Source of the DNA: Azadirachta indica
Lineage: Eukaryota > Streptophyta > Magnoliopsida > Sapindales > Meliaceae
DNA: 64,000 nucleotides
Reading direction: 5' to 3'
Assembly: GCA_022749755.1 (NCBI GenBank)
Contig: CM040440.1
Location: 4,301,769-4,365,768 of the forward strand
Position 1 is the stretch's first letter. Every line of letters starts with the position of its first letter. Below the pieces are notes generated by a model. That model had not been told where the DNA came from. It saw only the letters and a list, made by a program, of their open reading frames with translations, and made no database searches. A program made the position numbers and the translations under genes. Positions 38,405 to 51,631 of the stretch are shown in pieces.

Positions 38405-40535
38405 AAAAAGTAAATTTATTAACTATTTGATTGATATAAATAACTTTTAAAAAAAAAATTAAATAATTATAATAAAGATTTTTTTAAAAAATTTAACATT
38501 TTAAAAAAGGTTAAAAAATTATACTATTAAAATCAAAATTTTGAGTTTTTTTAATAAAAGAAAAAATGATTTTTTTAATTTTTAAAAACTCTTTTTAAAT
38601 TTAAATAAATGACAATAAAAGAAAAAGTAAGGAAATAAATAAATAAGATTTTTAATATTATAAAAACTTTTTTATTAAAGAAAAAATTAAATCAAACGGA
38701 TATTACTATTATTCTCTTTTTTATAAATGAAATTACACTAATCAAATAAATTTAAATAAAGAATTAGACACTTAAACAGAAAAAACAATATCGATAAGGG
38801 TGGGGGACTACATGCCTCCCGAAAACTATTCATATTTTCAAAATCATTATCCAATACGATTTAAAAAATAAAATTTTACTTAAACAACTTTAAACATTAA
38901 TGTTAATACCAAGCACTGTCCCATCAACCCTCTTTCTTCCGAAATCCTAATAAAATTATGTTTCATTATTTAATTTTAGTATTCAATCCGGACAATTCAA
39001 CTTGCATGCAGTCCGAGCCGGATATCCATTATTAGGATTGGTCTCCATCTGTAGCCTTCTTACTCGTTGGGCTTCCATGAGTTCTTGATTTGGGCTTCTG
39101 GCCCATCTTTTTTCAGTAACGAGAAATATCTTGAAAATTAAATAAATTAAAAAAAATGAAAAATAGATATTTACGACGTTTAAACGTATGACGGTGACGC
39201 ATACTTTTGGAGTTTCAAGAAGATTGAAAGCGGCATTTATTAATAGGAGAATACTGTAATATTTTCGTCCTTACATTTTAATAAAATAACAACTAAAAAT
39301 ATAATTTATTATTTTAATAATTTAGTCTCCGTCTTTTGGTTTTTAATCCTCTTTTTTACTATAAAATAGAGATTAAGATATTAAATTTCAAATATTATTT
39401 TTTATTATTTTGATATAATTTATAAAAATAAATGCTATTATTAGATTAAAAACTGTAACTTTAATTTCTAAGTCCACTATAAGTCCAATAGAAGTTCTAA
39501 TTCTGAAACAAAAATAAAATACGATAATAAATATTAACAATTAAGTTGTTTTTTTATTATTGTTGTTAAACAGTTGGAATCTTTTCCATTTACTCAAGAG
39601 ACCGGTTTGATTCCTAATGGCCCGTTTGATTCTAAACGGTTTGATTTCCATTTACTCAAAAACAGTTTTTGAGTGGAATTCTTAAAGTCAGTGTAAAATT
39701 AAAAAATAAAAAAAACGTTTTTTGTGTTTTCTTGTTAACAATATTTAAATCGAATTTAAATACAATTTTTTTTTTTAAACTTAAAAGCTTTTTAATTTTA
39801 AAACGTCTTTTTTATTTATAATATTCATATAATTTCAATTTTAAAATTTTATAATATTTATTTATATTATTTTTTTAAAAAATTAATTATTAATTATTTT
39901 TTCTACTCTTTTTATTTATTATTTAGGTATAATTTAAAAACTTGTATTATATGTTACAAAATATTTTATAATTGTTTAATTTATTACCTTTTATTATATG
40001 TTACAAATTATTTTATAATTTTATAATTTATTACTATATATGTATAAAAATATAGGTTACTAATCTGTTATATACATATAAATAGCACTTCATATAATTT
40101 TATTATAATAAAATTAAAAAGCCCAAATTTTTTTATGTAATATTTTGTATTAATATATTTAAAATAATAGTTTGAAGTAATTACTTGTTACTTACCGCTA
40201 AAATTTTGATATAAAATTATTTTAAAATATATATTGAAGAAAATAAATATTATTTTATTTTATTTTTAAAATATAATATCAAACAAATTTTTTAACTTTT
40301 TAAAATTAAAAAATTTTAAATATTATATCAAATAAAATTTCAAATATTTAAAATACTAAAAATACAACTCAAAATTTTAAATTATATTCTATTTTTTTAA
40401 AATAATTTTTGAATTACATATCAAAGTATTTACTTAAATGAAACGGTGCACTTCATTAGGGATTTGATAAACGCTTAAACGGCGCCATTTTGGTCTGAAA
40501 GCGGCGATTTCTACTTTCTCCTCCTGGAAGGCGCT

Positions 40536-41117
40536 ATGAACTCCTGCGGCAATTTGTTTAACTTCGGGCAAATTGAATCTAGGTATGAACCCTAATCTCT
40601 CTCTATTTGTTTTTGCTTCTCAAAATTCGTTTACAATTGTCTAACTTGTAATCTTTGTTAGTCGAAGCCTTTTATTTTAGGAAATTAAGAAAATAAGTGC
40701 CATGTGTGATTCAAAATTTACGTCCTTCTTTAGGTTCTGAAGCAAACAAACGATTGCAGATTCTTAGATTACAATTTAAGAAACATATTTGGAGTTGATT
40801 AAGTGCATTTATTGCTTTTTAAATGTTAATGTTTCTGTATGTCTCATACTCGGGGAGTGTTTCACTTTTAAGAAAATTACCAAATTGCTGCTTCTTTTGT
40901 AGCGTTTAAATTAATTTTGCTATTTTAGGTATCAAATGATCTGATGTATCTAAATTTATTTCATTTCTACTTTTCTGGTTTAATAATCAAGTGATGAAAA
41001 AGTTGCTTATGTGCTGAACCTAAATTTTGCAGAAAAATATTGGTATGGGAAATGGTTGCCGAATCCAATACCTTTTTTGTAATTCTTAATTTCCTTTGTT
41101 CCAGAGGTTGTGACTAA
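40536..41117 (+). other. Leader exon and spliced upstream ORF of the unknown-function gene
   Basis: ATG at 40536 opens a frame whose exon ends GAATCTAG|gtatga (40582). A consensus acceptor ttccag|AGG lies at 41104/41105. Joined, this gives a 19-codon frame (MNSCGNLFNFGQIESRGCD) stopping at 41117, 44 bp before the main ATG at 41162. The exon-like GC content and both splice sites support a leader intron. Whether the uORF is translated is unknown. Confidence 0.45.
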
Positions 41118-41161
41118 ACTCTAAATTAATTGTGCAATGAAATTTTAAGTATATACTTGTG

Positions 41162-44100
41162 ATGGATGCAAAGGCATTGGCAAAATCAAAGAGAGCTCAC
41201 TCTCAACATCATAAAAATAAGTCACATTCGCATCACAAGTCAAAAGCCCCAGCAGTTGCCTCTGACAATGCTGGAAGCAAAGAGAAGCAGCCGCGCAAGC
41301 AAGTTGGGGCAGAAACCCGCCAGTCCCAGCATGCATCTAGACTCCCATCAAACTGGGATCGTTATGAAGATGAGTTTGATTTGGATTCAGAAAACCCATC
41401 TGGTGATAGCACAAGTCAACCCTCTGATATGGTTGTGCCAAAGAGTAAAGGGGCAGACTACCGTCACTTGATTGCTGAGGCTCAATCTCAAAGTCAGTCA
41501 CAGTCATATTCTTATTCAGATACCTTTCCTTCTTTGGACGATGTTATGCCTGGTACACACTAGTTTCTTTTTGGTCTTAGTTAGGACTATCAGTTTATCT
41601 TATTTATGTTGTTCTGGCTGATTATTGAGGTGGATAAGTTATCAGTGTTGCATATTTGATTCTTCTTAATTGATATGTTATTATTGTTTCTTATAAAGGA
41701 ATTTTTTTTTATTTTCCATAGTGTTTTTGGAATTTGGTATTTGAAGATGTGAACTGGTTTCTGGTAGTATATCCTGAAAGCAGTTTTCGAAGAATAAAAA
41801 CTGTGAAAACACATTTGATGCTAGTATCTGAAAGGGTCTGACACTAGGTTTTGGAAAATTGGTTCTTTGTTTCCCAAATTGTGTTTTCAAATGCAGTACG
41901 AATGTATTTTGTTTGTCCTTTCTTGAATCTGTAAAATGTAAAACTACTTTTTCAAAATTTTACCAATGTCATAATGGACTTACCACTGAACGTGTCTAAT
42001 GAACCTGGGAAAAGATGATAGAAAGGGGATTGTTTAGGAACTTGTGACAGAGTGATAGGAAGTGTATTCTCAAGTGTTTTAATACTTGTCATGGAACCAC
42101 AGAAACTTGTTTGGAATTATGGTCTATCTCTACTCATCTAATTGTTTAAATTAAGTTTGTTTTGTTCTTGGTAGCTTCTTATAGCATCAACATTGCACAA
42201 TGGATTTGATAGTAATGATTTTCCTCTGCTGACCATTGGACATATATTTCTCTTTGCTGAAAATATCTATGGATGGATGGAAAGCGAAGATAGAACAAGT
42301 CTCCTTGTTATATTGGAAGTATAATTTTAAATGTCTATATTGTCCTTACCACAATCTCGTGTTTTCGTTCCTTTCTTCTATTATTATTCTTCAGTTTCCC
42401 TAAGCTTGGGGTCAAATGGAGTGTAAATAGTACAAAGTTGCCACAAATACTTGATAGAGATGTTGGTTTTCTCTAGCATTGTTATTTTGAGAAACATTTG
42501 TTAATATTATGATTTTAAATGCCTGATACAAAAAAAGTGAGGGCTTGCTATGAACAAAAAGAAGAGAATGCTTGATACAAAATCTTTTATGGTGAATCTG
42601 GCAGGAGGCTTCATTCAGGGTGTAGGCTCTATGCTACAAGTCAGAGGGGAGGGCATTTTATCATTGACTGAGGAAGATAACTTTATTGTGGAGGATAAAG
42701 GAACTGCATTTCAAGAGGTATTTTTGTTTATTATCAACCACAGTCATAAATAAGAATTTTATCGAAAAGAAATATCATAATTAGACATATCCATTATCAG
42801 ATATGCATACTGTGAATACATCCTTTAGCATCTCTCTCTTTGTTTCTCTCCACATTGTAGTCGCCTAATACTATTCTTCCAGTTTCTTATTAGTATTTTT
42901 GTTCTTTTCTGGTTTTGAATTCAAATTGACCATTGCTTATTGCTCCCATCATATTATTGTTGATCGTCACAGTGATTGAAGAGGTGTTCTTACGCAGTCT
43001 AATTGTTCAAAGTACTATAAGCTTCAAGAATTTAGATGTACCAACTGTGGCAATATTAACTGGTATCAAATTGTTAAGCAGAGTAATTTAAAGATTACAC
43101 TCATGTCTACATAGGGAGGTACATTTAATTCATAAAACGAGCATGCAATTGTATTTGTATAGTCCTTGCAGTAAATTGAATGTGCAATACATCACTCTAC
43201 ACTTTACAGGGTAAATTCAAAGAGATGTTTGCCGTAATAACTTGAACTCATGAAACTTCTTTGTTTCTGGAATTTTTGAATGGCAATTGAGCTATTTACA
43301 GAAACAGAAGGAAAATTAGGTCTTGCAATAAATTGAATGGGTAAGACACCACTAAGGGTGTTTTTAGAGACACCAGGTACTGGTTCCAAAGTTGTGCCAT
43401 GATTGGATGTGTTGCTACAACAATGGAATTGTTTTTGTCATTAGTGTATTGCAGTTTTAATTTAGCTGGAGGACTCCTTCATTGCTTGGTTTTCCTCATA
43501 TTTACTTCTCACTGTCTCTATCTTCTTTTTGTCCCTTAATGTCATGCCCTTGGGATATTCATCCATGCAGGCATCATTTCTGTCTCTAAATTTGAATGCT
43601 CTTGCGGAACAGCTAGCAAAAGTTGACTTATCACAGAGGCTTTTTGTTGAAGCAGATTTATTACCATTGGAACCGGTAATTTTAATTGGTTAACATTTCC
43701 AATCTTTTTTATTTCATCGCACAATCTGTGAATAGTATTTTAAGCTTTTGGCATTTCAGTATTAATTTCATTTTCTTAAGCTTCTTATACATTCATTCCC
43801 TCCTAGTAACTTCTCTGCATACATTATTATGGTGGTCAATACATTATATTATATGGCTTATGTCACAGGATGCAGGGGGTTCAATGGCCAGTAGCAATCA
43901 GGAATCAGGCCAGATACAAACACAACATGAAAGTGAAACAGCTTTTGACGATTTGTCTGAGGTTAAAATTTGTGATACTGAATTTATATCATGCTGCTCT
44001 CTAGTTATGATGCACATGCAGGTGTTATTTACCTGTGGTGTGGTTTATTTGACAGGGTGAAGTGGAAAAAATGGCTCACAAAATTGAAGCAGCTGCGAAT

Positions 44101-44652
44101 ACATCTGCAGATATAGCAACAGATGATTTGAATTCCAGTCAGTCTGATAAATTGGAGCAAAGCAAAGCATTTGAAGCAATGGAACGGTTCAATGAAAATT
44201 CTGTTGCAGTCTCAAAAAATCTTCCAAAATTTGAGGCTACAGCTGCTGAGGCAGAACTAGATAAGCTTCTTGATTCATTTGGTGACATCTGTGGTTCCCA
44301 ACAAACACGTGCTTCAGCTCAGCCACAGCCAGCTTTATCTAAAACTGCATCTGTTGCTGCCATTTATGATGATGTACTGGATGATTTATTAGTGCAAACA
44401 TCCAATTTGACAAAGCAGAATGAACTTTGCAGAAAAGAGGTTGATCTACCTAAAACTGCAGCTGGTACTTCCAGTTTTGATGATGTACTGGATGAGCTAT
44501 TAGATGAAACTTCCAATCTGATGAACCAGAATGGGGTATCTCAGTCTCGGGATGTAAAGGTTGTTCCTCATGAAACAAAATCATCTTCCTTTCACTCTAT
44601 GGCAAAGTCTGAAGTGTTAGAGGATTTTGATTCGTGGTTAGATACAATTTGA
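41162..44652 (+). CDS. Plant protein of unknown function with acidic internal repeat
   Basis: Five coding exons (41162-41552, 42605-42717, 43571-43675, 43869-43961, 44056-44652) join in frame to 432 residues, all GT-AG. The N-terminus is His/Lys/Ser-rich (KSKRAHSQHHKNKSHSHHKSK), followed by LPSNWDRYEDEFDLDSE. The middle has GGFIQGVGSMLQVRGEGILSL and a helical ASFLSLNLNALAEQLAKVDL. The C-terminal half repeats a 29-residue unit: LSKTASVAAIYDDVLDDLL... (about 328-356) and LPKTAAGTSSFDDVLDELL... (about 365-393). A third, weaker relative, AELDKLLDSFGDI, lies near 301-313. It ends EDFDSWLDTI. There is no signal peptide, membrane helix or catalytic motif. The repeated acidic-hydrophobic helices look like short protein-binding motifs (inference). 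I have an impression that similar plant proteins exist but can give no function. Confidence 0.8.
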
Positions 44653-46635
44653 ATGTTTTTTAGTTCAAATTTCTAACTCAATGTAACTTTAATTTGTTGT
44701 ATTAATAGCTGCTAAAGGATGTTTCTATATTGTCTCACGGTAAACATAGCACAGATTCATTTTTCAGTGTTATGGAAGCTTACCTGCATTTAGTTTTTGT
44801 ATCAGGGATAGTTTCGTTCAGACCCACTTTCTCTTTTCCTTGGCAATTAGTAGATCCTCTGTTAAAAACAGGCTGTTTTTGTAGGTCACCATGCAGTGCA
44901 GATCCCTTAATGTTTAATGATACTTCTTCTGTAGCGGTTGATAGTGTTTCTGAAAGTAAAAACACCGTTATCAATATAACATTTCTAAAATTGAAAAAAA
45001 GTAGCGTTTCTCAAATTAGTAATTCTGAATCTAGAAAGAAATGTTTCTGATATCAGTTTAAACTCAAAAGTTTTGTCTTTTTTATTTTCATTAATTCTTG
45101 CCTGTATTCTTTCTTTCATTTTATTTTTAATCGATACACATTGTTGGGCTTTATTAACCTAAAGAAGTGGGCCTCGACAGCCCAATCACTTTTTCCCATC
45201 TTCGTCGAATATAAACCCTAAACCCCTAAATAATCTCCTGCGCTCTTTGGTCTAAACCCTGTCGCGTTCGGTCACTCTCGATATTTACACTGAGGTTCGT
45301 TCTTCTTTTTCACTTTGAATGTGCACAGAGTTCATCATTCTTTGATCTTCTTGATTAGTTTCCTGTTTGGTATCTGAGAAAGGTTTGGGTAAAATCAAAG
45401 AGGTCAACGAATTTGTTATGAAATTAGCTTTAATGTGGCTTTAACTGAACTGGTTTTTTCATTTTCGAGAAGTCTAAACATCGAGATAGCAAGTTTTTCA
45501 TTTCTATCTCTTTTCCTCTGCAACCAACGGAGGTTCTTTCAGTAACAAAAGCTCATTTGTGGTTTTCTGTTTTTCTTGGGGGTATGTGCTTGAATTGAAT
45601 TTGTATAAAGGTATTTGCTTAGAAATTGTGCAGTAAGTTATATGATTATTCAAATTGACTGCTCACTGTGTCTTTAGGAATATGTTGAAATTTATTGCAT
45701 ATATTTACTTTTTTTTACGGGTATGGGTGTTTTCGGAGTTATTCACAAATAATTTACTTGTTGGAGAATGTTGTATGTTCATTGCCTGCACAAAAGGTAA
45801 AGTGATTTAGAATGTTTCTAGTTACAAAATTCATATAGAAAGGAGATTGTTTATTAAATCATTGGTCGAAAGTATGAATTTGATGCATATGATTATTGTG
45901 GAAGTTGTAAGATGAAGATTTTAGGTAGCATTTTAGCTTTCGAATGCTGATTTTGTTAGTGAGTGTTTTGCATTTGTGAATTTGAGTATGTGACTAATAT
46001 GTGTTCTTCTTGTCTTATCGTTTATGCAAATTTTGTAAATGAAGGTTGTCAGTAGCATGTTAGCATTCACAGATTGCTTCTGCTGGAGTTCCAAAAATAT
46101 TATATGCTTGTAGGTTGCCAGCATGAATGCGTTATTATTCCCCACCAATAATTCTTATTCGTGAATGTTTAACATGAGCTTTCTTGGGCCTTCTTTTGCG
46201 GGAATAGGTGTTGCTAGTAAAAGTGACTACTCTCAGACACAAGCTTTAGGTTTTAATACCTCTCTTTCTGACTGTTTTCATTGTTGAATTACAGTAAGGT
46301 AATGACATTTTAACCCTTTCACATTGTCACTCTCAAGTTAATGGAGCCTCTTTGAGTGGCTTCAATTTGAAACTCTTATTTGCTTGTTTTTAATAGTCTA
46401 GTAATGTTTTCATAATTTCTTTAGTTCCTGCCCATCGATGTACTACTTGCTGATAGTATATTGTATGTATGAATTAAATTCTTTATCTTTTTAAATTTGG
46501 GGTTTTATAAGAGGAGCATTCAGCTTATATATTATTTTGGAGATGGAGACATGGTTGTGTTCATGTATTGAGAATTCTATGCAATTCATATTACCGCATT
46601 GAAGTTTAATATTTATTTACTCACCATCTAGGAAC
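44653..46635. other. Gap between the unknown-function gene and the prohibitin: promoter and leader intron
   Basis: 3' UTR of the upstream gene, then a compact promoter at 45145-45221. A likely non-coding first exon ends near 45294 (ACTGAG|gttcgt), and a leader intron ends catctag|GAACATG at 46631. The open frame at 44730-45050 is not supported as a gene. Confidence 0.5.
45145..45221 (+). promoter_or_regulatory. Site II and telo-box promoter of the prohibitin gene
   Basis: TGGGCT (45145-45150), TGGGCC (45168-45173) and AGCCCA (45179-45184, the reverse of TGGGCT) are followed by the telo-box AAACCCTAA (45213-45221). Paired site II and telo-box elements are typical of plant genes for ribosomes and mitochondrial biogenesis, which fits a mitochondrial prohibitin. 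Confidence 0.65.
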
Positions 46636-49600
46636 ATGAATTTCAACAACGTCAAAGTTCCCAAGGTGCCGGGTGGCGGTGCAGTTTCTGCCTTAATTAA
46701 GGTGGGAGTGATTGGTGGGCTTGGTTTGTATGCTGCAACTAACAGTCTCTACAATGTTGAGGGAGGGCATCGAGCCATTGTGTTCAACCGTATAGTTGGT
46801 GTCAAAGACAAGGTCTTCACTTTGCCCAGCATTTCCAATTTTGTACTTGACATGGATTTTCTTTATCTTTGTTAGTTGATAATGTCCCTTGTTGCTGTTT
46901 TGGAGAATTTAAATTTTATCATCCTGTATACATTGCTTTATCTCTTGTTTTGTGTTGTTTTGTTTTGTCCCATAATTTTTCTTGATTTGGGAAGAAAACT
47001 CAGTTTTTATTCCTTTTTTGTTTACAAAAACATTTATGTTTACAAAAATGTTTTAATTGCTATTGTAACAAACGGCTCCATTTTATTATCTATTTTCTAA
47101 AAAATGCATATCTCTGCAAGCATTTAGTTTTGGAGATAAATCATCTTTTATAATTTCTCTTTTCTAACAGCTTCTGAAGGATTGGCTTTTGTGTTACCGT
47201 GTTCTTTCTGGAAAAATAAGATACCCTTTCTTGTCTGGGTTTCAGTAGTAATATTAAGCCTTAGAATATCATCTGTGGACTTAACATTTTTTTTCTCTCT
47301 GACTGCCATTAGTGCTTTTTTTTTAATGCTGACACTGCTAATCCCTGAGTTATTTCTTAGTTAGTATTGTAGTTTTTGCTTTGTAATAGACAGCATCACA
47401 GTCAATGCAAGTTGATTATGCAGGTTTATCCTGAGGGTACACATCTTATGATTCCGTTGTTTGAGAGACCTGTCATCTATGATGTCCGTGCACGACCCCA
47501 TTTAGTGGAGAGTACTTCTGGTAGCCGTGATCTTCAGATGGTAAATACTTCTCAATCATTCTGGTTCTTGGATATTGCTTCTATTTGTTTTGGTAAGATG
47601 TGTTCATGTGAGCCCTTATATGTTGTTTGTATATATAATTACAACTCGTGTAAACCACTTTTGCTATAGTTATTTATGTTTTTGTTTTCAAAAACACCCT
47701 TTTAGATACATGTTTTATGTAATTTGAAATGTTGGTATTTTTCCCCTCCTCTAATTGCTAATATTAGGTATTTTTTTTAAGTAAACAATGTTGAAAACAT
47801 GAAAGGCTAATAGAAAGGCTTTTTTCAGTACAATTCATTGGTCTATTCTGCTCTAGACTTTACCAATTTTACTCTGTTTTCAAGTGTATTACTCTTTCTA
47901 TCATTGGTGGTCTCTTTTCTGGGGTACAGCCCCCCAATCCTCCTGCCAAAAATAAAACCCAAGGAGTTCCATTTTTGCTCAATCTTCACATAATGACCAA
48001 TTGGTATACTGAAGCATTTTGTAATTATTGTTGCCTTTTCATTTCTTCTGTTGGGTGGTTGTTTGCATCGGGTATAGTCGATAATATAGTTGCCTTGTAA
48101 TTGTTATGAAAGTCTTCTTAACATTATAATTGTTGCTATTTCCGTTTTCATGAATTGTGGGGGAATACTTGATATTTCATTGTGGAGTTTGAAATCCTTC
48201 ATAACTTCTAAGTCTTTATAGGTTGTGCCTAAAAGCTAGAATGGTTAGGCTGATGGCATGACTCTCGTGCATAAACATAAAAAACATATTAATTTGCTCT
48301 GTTCTTATCAGAGATTGCTTTTGAGATATTAGCATAAGATATTAGTTTTCGTCGTTATCATTATTTGGTACTTTAATGCCACCTTGGAACAAAGATAGAC
48401 TCATAATTGTTTTGCATGCTTACAATCTCATTGTACACCTGATCTTTCTCCCTCATCTCCTGTGATAAGTGCTTGGTGCCTAGTCCTTATGGTTCTGTTG
48501 CAAATTTATTATGGTTAAATACTGTGGTGGCAGCGTGTAACATCAGCGTTAGAGCTTTATTTTTTTCTCTGTAATAGACATGCAACTATAGTCTATGTGT
48601 AGTGTTGCATATGTGTAAAACTTACAGTTGAAGCAGTGACTGTCTAGACATTTGCAGTTGACATATCTGTAGTGGTGGATTACTGATTAGGAGCTGTAGT
48701 TATTGAAGTTTGTATTAAACTGTTGCTTGTTATTTCCTTTATTCCGAATCCTATTTATTTAAATTTGCATCTCATATTCCTGTGCAGGTTAAGATTGGGC
48801 TTCGAGTCCTCACTCGTCCTGTGGCAGATCAGTTGCCTACAATTTATCGGACTCTTGGTGAGAATTATAATGAAAGGGTTCTGCCTTCCATTATTCATGA
48901 AACTTTGAAAGCTGTGGTTGCACAGTACAATGCCAGCCAGCTCATCACTCAGCGAGAGGTGAGCAACCTGGCTCCATTCTCTTTGAGAAATATCAATTTA
49001 TGTTCAAGTCTATTGTATTGATCAATGCAAGCTCTTCTTCTTTTAGAGTGTTAGTAGGGAAATACGGAAGATTTTGACAGAGAGGGCTGCCAATTTTAAC
49101 ATTGCTCTGGATGATGTCTCAATTACAAGCCTTACCTTCGGGAAGGAATTCACATCTGCCATTGAAGCTAAACAGGTTGCTGCACAGGAAGCCGAGAGAG
49201 CTAAATACATTGTGGAAAAAGCTGAACAAGACAAGAGAAGTGCTATCATACGAGCACAGGTGAGAATAAATGCTCAGTTCTCTATTTTGTTTACTGTTTT
49301 GGATGTCATTGCCTTCATCAGTATATAGCTTTGCATATCCTTCAACTGTTTATTAACACAATGGAAGTCAAGAAATTACTTTTATTGTTTAAAGCTGAGG
49401 AATATCTTTTAATGACAATATCCATGGGTTTGATCCTGGGTGGTGTTCGCCTTGTTTTTGTCAATATTTCGGCCTCCTAATCTACATACGTTTTGTGCAT
49501 ATTTTCTCCTCTACAGTTGGATAACATCTGTCTTTAATTGCTAGGGAGAAGCCACTAGTGCTCAGCTCATTGGTCAAGCCATTGCCAACAATCCAGCTTT

Positions 49601-49736
49601 TATCACACTGAGGAAGATTGAAGCTGCAAGAGAAATTGCCCAGACCATTGCAAATTCAGCCAACAAGGTTTTCTTGAATTCGGATGATCTTTTGCTGAAC
49701 CTTCAGGACTTGAAGTTGGAGACCGGGAAGAAATAA
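46636..49736 (+). CDS. PHB1-like: Type II prohibitin, mitochondrial (PHB1/PHB2/PHB6 group)
   Basis: Five coding exons (46636-46812, 47424-47540, 48788-48958, 49047-49259, 49545-49736), all in phase 0 with GT-AG introns, give 289 residues. The N-terminus [15 protein letters not shown] leads into a membrane anchor (about 17-36). The PHB domain follows: [96 protein letters not shown] coiled coil comes next ([22 protein letters not shown]) and the tail is [19 protein letters not shown]. Prohibitins form ring complexes of alternating type I and II subunits in the inner membrane that hold respiratory complexes and regulate m-AAA protease. The start and the [11 protein letters not shown] block mark type II. 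No lesion is seen. Upstream promoter motifs fit a growth-linked housekeeping gene. Confidence 0.95.
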
Positions 49737-50532
49737 ACATAACTCACCCTGTTTTTGAGCTTTAGTTTGGTTTTTTCTTTTTTTAACATTGGTCAATTGT
49801 GGGAATTTGTTATCCTCAAAAACTGACTGGTGCATAAGAGTAAAAATGTTTATTTGTGATTTTATGGATAGTTCTGTTCTGGACGAGGGATTTTAATGTT
49901 CCCAAATAACTACTATGAAAAGGAGAGCTTTTTTGAACTATACAATGTTTAGATTAAGTAAACAGAAATCTGTGGGATATAAAACTGCTCAACGTATTTT
50001 GTCAGTGTTTTTGTTCTATCTCATAAACTGTCTTTAACTTACAATCATATACATAAAAAGTGTAGTCAAATCTATTTTTCGGTTTCAAAATTCTGGTAAT
50101 GCAATTGATGACAATTTTGGGTTTCACTTCTAGGAAGCAAAATCGATTGCATTTGACAGCAACTTCTAGGTAAGTCATCACATCAATGTTCTAGAATCGG
50201 TGAATTGCAGTTTTTGGACCAATCTGAGCGTGAAACAATGACTATTTAGCCTTAACCCAATCAATGATTTGGTGCAGGTTTCTTTCAAAATATTCTTCCC
50301 TTCAGAAAGTGCAATGCTCGCAGTTGCAACTTCGGAGCAATTTACAAGGTAAAATGTCTAATGATTCGTAGACTTTTTTGTGCTGCTGCGAGCTGGTTCC
50401 AGCCTAACTATTCCTTGCGTTTATGAAATTTTATAAAAAAATTGATGTTAAATGACCTCAGCAAGTTTATTACTGAAGATGAGAAATTTGAATAAATTAA
50501 AATTTGTGTAATTTTTACGACAATTGGCGACC

Positions 50533-50571
<39 letters not shown>

Positions 50572-51631
50572 GTATTGTTTACTAGGTAGTGCAGTGGAGG
50601 TGCTCGAGTCACACCAACAACCTTGTTGGAGTGAACTTTAAGAAAATTATTAAAACCGTATTTTCCTTGCAAGTTTCATTCTGTCAACCATATTATCATC
50701 AAATCAAGAAATAGAATATATAACTAGACAATATTTAAGAGTGTGAAATTATAAAATAAATAAATCATTAATTATCGTTACATTTACATTGTTACATGAT
50801 AGTTTGATAACATAACGATGAGAGAAAAGTGTGTTATTACTTTACATACATATTACATACATACATAGAAAATCAAGAACAGTAGGCACAGTTGGTTCGT
50901 TGCGATAAAATCAAAGTGGGCTCTACCCAAACCAGAAGAATTGTCATCGTTGAAGAAATCTCTCTCTCTCTCACTCCAGATCTGCTTTCCAGATGAACAT
51001 GACATGACAAGATCGCAGAATGTGCATCCATCATGCCTGTATCATTGCGTTAGAAAAGCCAATCAGACGGCACAACATTGTTACGTACATGTGAAAACAT
51101 TAATTAAATTAATTTGACTATATTTATTGAACCAAAGTGGGTTTAGTCTAGTCTAGTGATGCAAGGATGTGATGTCAGCTCGTCGTATTTCTCCAACTTC
51201 TTACGTCCCCCAACCCAACCCAACCCAACCCAACAAACAAATTGAATGAATTTATAAACTCACAATTATATCCATACGTCAGGTTGTTGACGTTTTAACT
51301 ACTTTCTAATCTCTAATTAATTGTTCCGCTTAAACAAATTTTAGTGAGTAGCAAGCATTCCCACTACTACTTGCACGCAATAATTAATAATCGATAATCA
51401 ATATAACCAACTCATCCCATCTATATATGAATTATGATGCATGATTATGTCCCAGTATCTATTTTCTTCCTTGATTTATTTTTGAAAAGTATTAACTTAT
51501 TACGGTAAGATGATACGTCACATTATATCTGCATTATGATTTAGCTGAAAATTTCAGTTTTTTTAAAATGATGGACTTACTGTACTAGCAACTAAGTGAG
51601 CACATAATGTGCATCCAATCAGGGGTTTAAA

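Larger units (their letters stand above)
32259..40535. other. Gene desert, 8.3 kb
   Basis: Very AT-rich with no open frame resembling a protein. The first 300-400 bp is IDD leader and promoter. It holds a (TAGTA)5 run plus (TC)n at 34531-34578, (AT)n runs (about 34941-34958, 35433-35450, 36127-36143) and the diverged tandem repeat at 38178-38404. A segment near 39619 starts GGCCCGTTTGATT, reminiscent of hAT-type ends, without a matching right end. No miRNA hairpin of a family I know was found. Confidence 0.45.

Noticed and set aside
39619..39720. GGCCCGTTTGATT resembling a hAT-type element end
   Set aside because: No matching right-hand end within several hundred bases; kept only as a note in the gene desert.
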